From assembly GCF_900114625.1 (NCBI RefSeq), contig NZ_FOZL01000001.1:2356001-2420000 (forward strand): a DNA stretch of 64,000 bases, given 5' to 3'. Shown here in pieces: positions 58,379-64,000 of this stretch. The notes below the pieces were generated by a model that did not search any database, was not told where the DNA came from, and was given only the letters and a program-made list of their open reading frames with translations. The position numbers were made by a program, and so were the translations under genes. This DNA comes from Granulicella pectinivorans (GTDB lineage: Bacteria > Acidobacteriota > Terriglobia > Terriglobales > Acidobacteriaceae). Numbering within the stretch: position 1 is the stretch's first letter; every line of letters begins with the position of its first letter.

Positions 58379-59212
58379 ATGATCTCGATTCTTATCCTGA
58401 CGTTGAATGAAGTTGGCAACCTGCCGCACTGCATGAAGACCGTAAGCTGGTCGGACGATGTGCATGTGCTCGACTCGTACAGCACCGATGGAACGATCGA
58501 GCTGGCGAAGGAGCTGGGGGGACAGGTCTGGTTTCGCAAGTTCGATAGTTTCTCGCAACAGCAGAACTGGGCGCTGGAAAACATTCCGTTCAAGTATCCG
58601 TGGGTCTTCTACTTCGATGCCGATGAGCGCGTGACGCCGAAGCTGCAGGCGTCGATGCTGGCTGCGGTGGCGAACCCCGGAGACAACGTTGCTTTCCGGA
58701 TTCAGCGGCGCGACTTTCTGCGCGATACGTGGCTCGAGCATGTGCAGATGACGGCGTTTTACGAGCGGCTGTTCCGGCCGGAGAAGATGCGGTATGAGCG
58801 GCTGGGGCACTGCGTGTCGAAGCCGGATGGACCGGTCGCGACGATCGAGGGATATCTCGATCACTACCCGTTCAGCAAGGGCTGGGCCGATTGGGTGAAG
58901 CGGCATAACTTCTACAGCGACCAGGAAGCGCAGCAGATTGTCGCGAACCGTGGGGATGCGAAGGACATACGGTGGGGCGCTCTGATCTCGCCCGTGGACA
59001 ACAAAGAACGGCGGGTGACCATCAAGGAGATCTACTACCGGATGCCAGGTCGGCCTGTGCTGAAGTTTTTGACGATGTACGTGGCGAAGCGCGGGTTTCT
59101 GGATGGAATGGCCGGGTTCTATTACTCGGTGATGATTGCGTTTTATGAATTGATGATCGTGCTGAAGACGGATGAGTTGAATCGTGGGCCGGAGAAGGGG
59201 CCCGGGGCTTGA
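58379..59212 (+). CDS. Family 2 glycosyltransferase, WaaE/KdtX-like
   Basis: Cytoplasmic or membrane-associated transferase of 277 residues. The GT-A fold signatures are ISILILTLNEVGNLPHC at the start, LDSYSTDGTIELAK, FRKFDSFSQQQNWAL and the metal-binding DADERV. The C-terminal part resembles the lipopolysaccharide-core glucosyltransferases WaaE/KdtX. The acceptor is unknown. The last six codons (EKGPGA) fall in a stretch GGCCCGGGGCTTGA that is almost identical to the start of the family B repeats, so the natural C-terminus may have been altered by a repeat insertion. Confidence 0.88.
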   Translation: MISILILTLNEVGNLPHCMKTVSWSDDVHVLDSYSTDGTIELAKELGGQVWFRKFDSFSQQQNWALENIPFKYPWVFYFDADERVTPKLQASMLAAVANPGDNVAFRIQRRDFLRDTWLEHVQMTAFYERLFRPEKMRYERLGHCVSKPDGPVATIEGYLDHYPFSKGWADWVKRHNFYSDQEAQQIVANRGDAKDIRWGALISPVDNKERRVTIKEIYYRMPGRPVLKFLTMYVAKRGFLDGMAGFYYSVMIAFYELMIVLKTDELNRGPEKGPGA

Positions 59213-59227
59213 TGGAAGTTCAGGAAA

Positions 59228-59261
59228 CAAGAACGGCCTCTCCATGGAGAGGCCGTTCTTG
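59228..59261. terminator. Bidirectional terminator between glycosyltransferase and guaA
   Basis: A perfect 34-base palindrome with 16-base arms (CAAGAACGGCCTCTCC and complement) centred on CCATGG, 15 bases after each converging stop. On the plus strand it runs into TTCTTGTGTTTG. Confidence 0.85.
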
Positions 59262-59275
59262 TGTTTGGGTGTTTC

Positions 59276-60853
59276 TTACTCCCACTCGATGGTTCCTGGC
59301 GGCTTCGAGGTGATGTCGTAGACGACGCGGTTGATGCCTCGCACCTCGCTTACGATGCGGCTGGAGATGGTGCGCAGCACCTCGTAGGGAAGAGGTGCCC
59401 AGTCGGCGGTCATGCCGTCTTCGCTTTCCACGGCGCGAATGGCGCAGGTGTTGGCGTAGGTGCGCTGGTCTCCCATGACGCCGACGGACTTGACGGGTAA
59501 GAGGACGGCGAAGCTCTGCCAGACCTTCTTGTAGAGGCCGGCCTTCTTGATCTCATCGACGACGATCTCGTCGGCCTCCTGCAGGATCGCGACACGCTCC
59601 GGGGTGACTTCGCCGAGGATGCGGACGGCGAGGCCGGGGCCGGGGAAGGGCTGGCGGTCGATGATATCGGCGGGCATGCCGAGGTCGCGGCCGATGCGGC
59701 GGACTTCATCCTTGAAGAGATCGCGCAACGGCTCGATGAGCTTGAGCTTCATGTCCTCGGGAAGGCCGCCTACGTTGTGGTGGCTCTTGATGGTGTGCGA
59801 CGGTCCGTGAACGGAGGAGCTCTCGATGACGTCGGGGTAAAGCGTGCCCTGAACGAGCCATGCGACCTCTTCGCCCGATGATTTTTCGGCTTCGAAGATC
59901 TTCTTGGCTTCGTCGTCGAAGACCGCGATGAACTCGTTGCCGATGATCTTGCGTTTGCGCTCGGGGTCGGTGATGCCGGCGAGTTTATCGAGGAAGCGCT
60001 GCGCGGCGTCGACGGCGACGACGTTCAGGCCGAGCTGCTCGCGCATAGTTTTCTGGACCTTGTAGAACTCGTCTTTGCGCAGAACACCGTTGTTCACAAA
60101 GATACAGGTGAGGCGGTCGCCGATGGCCCTGGCGACGAGCACGGCGGCGACGGACGAGTCGACGCCGCCGGAGAGGCCGCAGATGGCGTGGCCGTTGCCG
60201 ACCTGTGCGCGGACGCGTTCGACGGTGGTCTGGATGAAGTGCTCGGGGGTCCAATTGGGCTCGGCGCCGCAGATGTCGAGGCAGAAGTTCTTGAGCAGCT
60301 CCATGCCCTGCCGGGTGTGGGCGACCTCGGGATGGAACTGGACGGCCCAGATGCGGGCGTCTTCGTTGGCGATGCCGGCGAGCGCGTTCGAGGTCTGGGC
60401 GGTGCGGGTGAAGCCTTCGGGCAGCGTCTGGGCCTCGTCGCCGTGGGACATCCAGACGTCGATGTTCTGCGGCAGGCCGCGGAAGAGCTGGTTTTCGGCG
60501 AGGATTTCGACCTCGGCGTGGCCGTACTCGCGGCGGTCGGACGGGACGACTTTGCCGCCGAGGTGATGCGCGATGAACTGGAGGCCGTAGCAGATGCCCA
60601 GGACGGGGAGGTTTTGCTCGAGGATGGCGGGGTCGGCTGCGGGGGCGTCGGCGTCGTAAACCGAGCTGGGACCACCCGACAGGATGATGCCCCTGGGGTC
60701 GAGCGCGAGGATCTTCTCGAGCGGCGTGGTGCAGGGGATGACGACGGAGAAGACGTTGAACTCGCGGATACGGCGGGCGATCAGCTGCGTGTACTGCGAG
60801 CCGAAGTCGAGGATGACGATGGTTGAGGAGGTCGTGCTTGTCGAGGTGTCCAC
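59276..60853 (-). CDS. guaA: GMP synthase (glutamine-hydrolysing)
   Basis: Two-domain enzyme of 525 residues that aminates XMP to GMP. The N-terminal glutamine amidotransferase has the nucleophile Cys in GICYGLQFIAHHLGG and the catalytic His-x-Glu in VQFHPEVAHT. The ATP-pyrophosphatase domain has the P-loop SGGVDSSVAA, and the C-terminal dimerisation domain includes RQPFPGPGLAVRILGE and ends KPPGTIEWE. The start is a GTG, and a TACACT hexamer ends seven bases before it, so the mRNA may be leaderless. The gene is divergent from the Mrp-like ATPase. Confidence 0.97.
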   Translation of the reverse strand: MDTSTSTTSSTIVILDFGSQYTQLIARRIREFNVFSVVIPCTTPLEKILALDPRGIILSGGPSSVYDADAPAADPAILEQNLPVLGICYGLQFIAHHLGGKVVPSDRREYGHAEVEILAENQLFRGLPQNIDVWMSHGDEAQTLPEGFTRTAQTSNALAGIANEDARIWAVQFHPEVAHTRQGMELLKNFCLDICGAEPNWTPEHFIQTTVERVRAQVGNGHAICGLSGGVDSSVAAVLVARAIGDRLTCIFVNNGVLRKDEFYKVQKTMREQLGLNVVAVDAAQRFLDKLAGITDPERKRKIIGNEFIAVFDDEAKKIFEAEKSSGEEVAWLVQGTLYPDVIESSSVHGPSHTIKSHHNVGGLPEDMKLKLIEPLRDLFKDEVRRIGRDLGMPADIIDRQPFPGPGLAVRILGEVTPERVAILQEADEIVVDEIKKAGLYKKVWQSFAVLLPVKSVGVMGDQRTYANTCAIRAVESEDGMTADWAPLPYEVLRTISSRIVSEVRGINRVVYDITSKPPGTIEWE

Positions 60854-60860
60854 GAAGATA

Positions 60861-60866
60861 AGTGTA
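60861..60866 (-). promoter_or_regulatory. -10-like TACACT of guaA
   Basis: TACACT on the minus strand, ending seven bases before the guaA GTG, with no ribosome site between. Confidence 0.45.
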
Positions 60867-60918
60867 ACCGTCGGCGGTTAGAATGGAGTTTCAGGATTTC
60901 GGAAATGGAGTGTGTTGG

Positions 60919-61743
60919 ATGGGAACGATGGGAATGCAGGGACCGCAGCCTTTGCCGGGAATTTCGCATGTGATCGCTGTTGGCAGTGGTAAGGGTGGGG
61001 TCGGGAAGACCACGGTGGCCGTGAATCTGGCCGTGGCGCTGGGCAAGCTTGGCTACCGTGTCGGGCTGATCGATGCCGACATCTATGGGCCGAACGTGCC
61101 CACCATGCTGGGCGTGACGCGCCAGCCGAACATCACCGACAACTCCATGATGGAGCCGATTCTGTCGCATGGGGTGAAGTTCATCTCGGTCGGGCTGATC
61201 TCGCCCGGAGACAAGCCCATGGTGATGCGTGGGCCGATGCTGCACCAGATCATTCGGCAGTTTCTGCAGCAGGTGCTCTGGGGCGAGCTGGACTTTCTGA
61301 TCGTCGACCTGCCTCCTGGAACGGGCGATGTGGTCATCTCGCTGGTCCAGACAGTGCCGCTGACCGGGGCTGTCGTGGTTTCGACGGGGTCGTCGGTCGC
61401 GTTGCAGGATGCGCGGAAGGCGCTTGAGATGTTTCACCAGGTGAAGGTCGAGGTCATCGGGCTGGTCGAGAATATGTCGCAGATGGTGCTGCCGGATGGG
61501 ACGGTTCTCGACGTCTTCGGCGCGGGCGGCACGGAGAGGACGGCGGCGCAGTTCGGCCTCGAGTTCCTCGGATCGGTCGATCTGAATCCGAGCGTGCGCG
61601 AAGGCGGCGATCGCGGAATGCCGGCTGCGCTGGCCGGTCCTGAATCCAACCTCGGCAAGCCGTTCTTTGAGATTGCGCATCGCGTGGTGAGCCGGGCGAT
61701 CGAGATCTCGCGGTCGGAGTCGGATGTTTTAGAGATCTCGTAG
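60919..61743 (+). CDS. Mrp/NBP35-family P-loop ATPase lacking the CxxC motif
   Basis: ATPase of 274 residues related to the iron-sulfur cluster carrier Mrp/ApbC. The deviant Walker A motif is GSGKGGVGKTT (22-32), followed by LIDADIYGPNVPTMLG, FISVGLI, MVMRGPMLHQIIRQFL and the conserved DFLIVDLPPGTGD. Family members bind a bridging cluster through CxxC after VENMS. Here the segment reads VENMSQMVLPDGTVLDVFG with no cysteine, so cluster binding in the usual manner is doubtful. The N-terminal DUF59 domain is also absent. TAGAAT at 60879-60884 and GGAG before the ATG favour the start at 60919 over 60883. Confidence 0.88.
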   Translation: MGTMGMQGPQPLPGISHVIAVGSGKGGVGKTTVAVNLAVALGKLGYRVGLIDADIYGPNVPTMLGVTRQPNITDNSMMEPILSHGVKFISVGLISPGDKPMVMRGPMLHQIIRQFLQQVLWGELDFLIVDLPPGTGDVVISLVQTVPLTGAVVVSTGSSVALQDARKALEMFHQVKVEVIGLVENMSQMVLPDGTVLDVFGAGGTERTAAQFGLEFLGSVDLNPSVREGGDRGMPAALAGPESNLGKPFFEIAHRVVSRAIEISRSESDVLEIS

Positions 61744-61775
61744 TGCGCTCGGCGGCGGGCAGCATATGATGTCGT

Positions 61776-62309
61776 ATGACGACCGAGACGATCTACCCGC
61801 CGCTTCCTGCCGATGATCTTGCGCGCACGCTGACGATTGCGAAACCGATGACGGACCAGGGGCTTCTGCACCTGGGCGTTGTGGGGGATACGTACACCAT
61901 CCTGCTTTCGGGCAAGGACACGGCGGGGCGCTTTTGCCTGATCGACATGCATGTTCCGCCCGGCGGTGGGCCTCCACCCCACCGGCATGACTTCGAGGAG
62001 AGTTTTCTCCTGCTTGAAGGCGAGTTGGAGGCTACTTTTCGCGGGGAGAAGGTGACGGTGCGCGCGGGCGAGACGGTGCATGTGCCGGCGAACGCTCCGC
62101 ATCAGTTCCGGAACGTCTCTGCCGCCGCGACGAGGATGCTCTGTATCTGCTCTCCCGCGGGGCAGGAGGAGTTCTTCGAGCAGGTTGGAGTTCCCGTGTC
62201 GACGCGGACGACTGCGCCTCCCAATCTCGATGAGGCGGGGGAGAAGGCGTTTCGGGAGAAGGCGGGAGCGCTTCTCGGCAAGTACCGCACCGAAATGGTG
62301 CATCCGTAG
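61776..62309 (+). CDS. Cupin-domain protein
   Basis: Single-domain cupin of 177 residues, beta-barrel at about 45-125. Motif 1 is PPHRHDFEESFLLLEGELEATF with the metal-binding His, His and Glu, and motif 2 is HVPANAPHQFRNVS with the last His, so a metal site is complete. Relatives include quercetin dioxygenase-like proteins and sugar-binding cupins, and the reaction here is unknown. A TATGAT hexamer ends five bases before the ATG and suggests a nearly leaderless mRNA. It lies 32 bases after the Mrp-like gene on the same strand. Confidence 0.85.
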   Translation: MTTETIYPPLPADDLARTLTIAKPMTDQGLLHLGVVGDTYTILLSGKDTAGRFCLIDMHVPPGGGPPPHRHDFEESFLLLEGELEATFRGEKVTVRAGETVHVPANAPHQFRNVSAAATRMLCICSPAGQEEFFEQVGVPVSTRTTAPPNLDEAGEKAFREKAGALLGKYRTEMVHP

Positions 62310-62404
62310 AAGCACTCGCTTCGTTCAAAAGGAAAGGTTTATGGGGGAGTCGAGGGCGAAGTGACTTGACGGGCAGCGTAGACTTCTTAAAGGAGGTCTT
62401 TGCG

Positions 62405-63475
62405 ATGTCGGATGAGCGGGTTACGGCGCGGCAACGGGCCATCCTGATGACAATCCTGGAGCGCTATATCGCGACCGGGGAGCCGGTCTCTTCGGGCACG
62501 ATTGCGGCTTCGCTGGGAACGACCAATCTCAGTTCGGCGACCGTGCGCAACGAGATGGCCGATCTGGCGGACGCGGGGCTTCTGGAGCAGCCGCACACGT
62601 CGGCGGGCCGCATTCCCACGGCACGGGCCTTTCGGATGTATGTGGAGCAGTTGCGCGTCAATGACGGAGGCGGACTGGTGGGGCTTTCGGCGGTTTCGCG
62701 GTCGCAGATCGATAGGAAGTTTGCCGGAGTGAATGGAACCTCCGAGGTCCTGGAGAGGACTTCGCATGTGCTGGCTACGCTCTCGAGCGGGGTTGGGCTT
62801 GCGGTGACGGCTGCGGCCGGACTTGTCGACACGCTGGAACATATTCATTTTTCACGGCTTGCGCCCGCCAGAGTGCTGGCGGTGGTGGTCACGCAGAGCG
62901 GCCAGGTGCGCGATCGGGTGCTCGCACTCGAAAAAGACCTCTCCACGCTGGCGCTGGAGACTGCGTCTCGGTTTTTGAACGAGAGTTTTCGTGGGTGGAG
63001 CATGGAAGCCGTGCGTTCCGAGCTGACGCGCCTGGTGGAAGGCGAGCGGATGGAGTATCAGAGGATGCTGGAGGCCCGTGCGCTTTGGGCGAAGGCTGTG
63101 CCGGAGGGCTCAGCCGGGGTACAGCAGACGGTGTATGTTGAGGGTGTCGCGAACCTGATCGGCGGGCAGGACGGGGCTCGGCTGAGGGATCTGCTGTCGG
63201 CGCTGGAGGCCAAGCAGAGACTGGTGGAGCTGCTGAATGCGTATATCGACGCCCGGCAGGAGAGCGTGCGGGTGGTCTTCGACCTGGAAGAGCAGGCTCC
63301 GGAGATGGCCGGGCTGGTGCTGATTGCGGCGCCCGCTCGGATGCAGGGAGAGACGCGCGGGACGGTCGGTGTGATCGGTCCGAAGCGGATGCAGTATGAG
63401 CAGACCATGAGCGCCGTGATGTACATGGCCAGGGTATTCGACCGGATGCTGGAGACGCCGGGCGGGACGGGTTGA
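62405..63475 (+). CDS. hrcA: Heat-inducible transcription repressor HrcA
   Basis: Repressor of 356 residues that binds CIRCE elements and controls the groE and dnaK operons. The N-terminal winged helix has AILMTILERYIATGEPVSSGTIAA and SSATVRNEMADLADAGLLEQPHTSAGRIPTARAFRMYV, the most conserved part of the family. The C-terminal half has the GAF-like domain ending in GVIGPKRMQYEQTMSAVMYMARVFDRML. The ATG at 62405 has a perfect AGGAGG eight bases upstream. It is followed by grpE, and dnaK and dnaJ are expected past the window. I see no complete CIRCE site upstream. Confidence 0.95.
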   Translation: MSDERVTARQRAILMTILERYIATGEPVSSGTIAASLGTTNLSSATVRNEMADLADAGLLEQPHTSAGRIPTARAFRMYVEQLRVNDGGGLVGLSAVSRSQIDRKFAGVNGTSEVLERTSHVLATLSSGVGLAVTAAAGLVDTLEHIHFSRLAPARVLAVVVTQSGQVRDRVLALEKDLSTLALETASRFLNESFRGWSMEAVRSELTRLVEGERMEYQRMLEARALWAKAVPEGSAGVQQTVYVEGVANLIGGQDGARLRDLLSALEAKQRLVELLNAYIDARQESVRVVFDLEEQAPEMAGLVLIAAPARMQGETRGTVGVIGPKRMQYEQTMSAVMYMARVFDRMLETPGGTG

Positions 63476-63543
63476 GCGGTATGAGCTGGAACAGGGTCGC
63501 GCGTTGGGCTGGAATCGGCAACAATAGAGAGATGGAGCAAGAT

Positions 63544-64000
63544 ATGAGTGAACCACAGGTAGAAGAGTTGAACGGTGAAGTGCTGGATCAGAGCCCGCGC
63601 GAAGCGGTTGAAGCGGGTGAAGAGAACTCGGGCCTCGAAGCGGAGCTGACGCAGTTGAAGGGCGAGCGCGACCAGATGAAGGACAGGCTGGCGCGGTTGC
63701 AGGCGGAGTTCGACAACTTCCGCAAGCGCCAGGTGCAGGAGAAGCAGGACGCGCGCGACTACACCATCACCTCGACGGTTGAGCCGTTCCTGGGCGTGAT
63801 GGACAACTTCCAGTTGGCGCTGAAGGCCGATGGCACCGCGGAGCAACTGCGTTCGGGCGTCGAGCTGATTCTGAAGCAGATGGAAGATGCGCTGAAGGGG
63901 TTGAACGTGGTAGCCGTCGAGACGATCGGGTCGCAGTTCGATCCGCGCGTCCATGAGGCGTTGGGAAGCATCGAAACGGTGGAGTTTCCGGATCACCAGG
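63544..64000 (+). CDS. grpE: Nucleotide exchange factor GrpE, cut by the window edge
   Basis: Partial gene, 152 codons visible. It encodes the DnaK nucleotide exchange factor. An acidic unstructured N-terminus (about 1-35) leads to the long coiled-coil helix (LEAELTQLKGERDQMKDRLARLQAEFDNFRKRQVQEKQDARDY). The four-helix bundle follows (VEPFLGVMDNFQLALKA), and then the family segment FDPRVHEALG before the edge. The start is taken at 63544, with GGAG six bases upstream. The ATG at 63532 in the same frame is an alternative. It lies 68 bases after hrcA, the usual order for the heat-shock operon. Confidence 0.93.
   Translation, partial: MSEPQVEELNGEVLDQSPREAVEAGEENSGLEAELTQLKGERDQMKDRLARLQAEFDNFRKRQVQEKQDARDYTITSTVEPFLGVMDNFQLALKADGTAEQLRSGVELILKQMEDALKGLNVVAVETIGSQFDPRVHEALGSIETVEFPDHQ

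Noticed and set aside
62311..62317. CIRCE element before hrcA
   Set aside because: Only one half (AGCACTC) is present; no GAGTGCT partner at the needed 9-base spacing.
1..64000. Insertion sequences, prophage, CRISPR, tRNA or rRNA genes
   Set aside because: No transposase, integrase, phage or cas-like protein, no regularly spaced direct repeats and no cloverleaf or rRNA segments were recognised on either strand.

Overview
The window reads as ordinary GC-rich bacterial chromosome, most likely from the Acidobacteriota (Terriglobia, the Granulicella/Terriglobus/Edaphobacter type). That is an inference. It rests on Oar-like TonB-dependent receptors with an N-terminal carboxypeptidase-regulatory domain, many secreted orphan families, short GC-rich intergenic hairpins repeated across the window, a meso-DAP peptidoglycan pathway and Gram-negative envelope genes (AsmA-like, WaaE-like glycosyltransferase). 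I see no rRNA, tRNA, transposase, prophage or CRISPR array.

Layout. 0-10 kb: the edge of a secreted protein, a TonB-dependent receptor divergent from a CpxR/CpxA-like two-component pair, an M14 metallopeptidase and a Tat-exported sulfatase. 10-21 kb: dxs (isoprenoids), a TMEM175-type channel, a dicarboxylate/amino-acid symporter, an orphan GAF-PAS histidine kinase, an MFS exporter coupled to an SRPBCC protein, a fasciclin protein and a DUF2127 membrane protein. 21-28.5 kb: the first half of the division and cell-wall cluster, mraZ-rsmH-ftsL-ftsI-murE-murF, preceded by MraZ-box-like 10-bp repeats. The cluster stops abruptly after murF. 28.5-39 kb: an alkaline-phosphatase-superfamily membrane enzyme, a flavodoxin-less CysJ-like reductase, a 53-residue small gene, nfo, a polyphosphate-glucokinase-like ROK protein, leuS and membrane proteins. 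39-51 kb: a thioesterase and a TPR protein sharing one divergent promoter, a MoxR-like ATPase and VWA protein pair flanking a methyltransferase, AsmA-like, Nudix, a CocE hydrolase, a CDGSH protein, and an NtrC-type regulator followed by a degenerate two-component protein. 51-64 kb: rph, a second TonB-dependent receptor, a LacD-type aldolase, galE, a glycosyltransferase, guaA, an Mrp-like ATPase, a cupin protein, and hrcA-grpE cut by the right edge.

Three window-scale signals stand out. First, the plus strand is C-rich left of about 28.5 kb and G-rich to its right, whatever the gene orientation. The flip falls where the cell-wall cluster is interrupted, which suggests an inversion breakpoint. 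Second, at least nine genes have a TAnnnT (-10-like) hexamer ending 5-7 bases before the start codon, which predicts leaderless mRNAs. Third, several intergenic regions carry copies of two or three short hairpin repeat families. The most unusual single gene is at 48755-49252: a receiver-like plus DHp-like protein that appears to have lost both phosphorylation residues, directly downstream of an NtrC-type activator.
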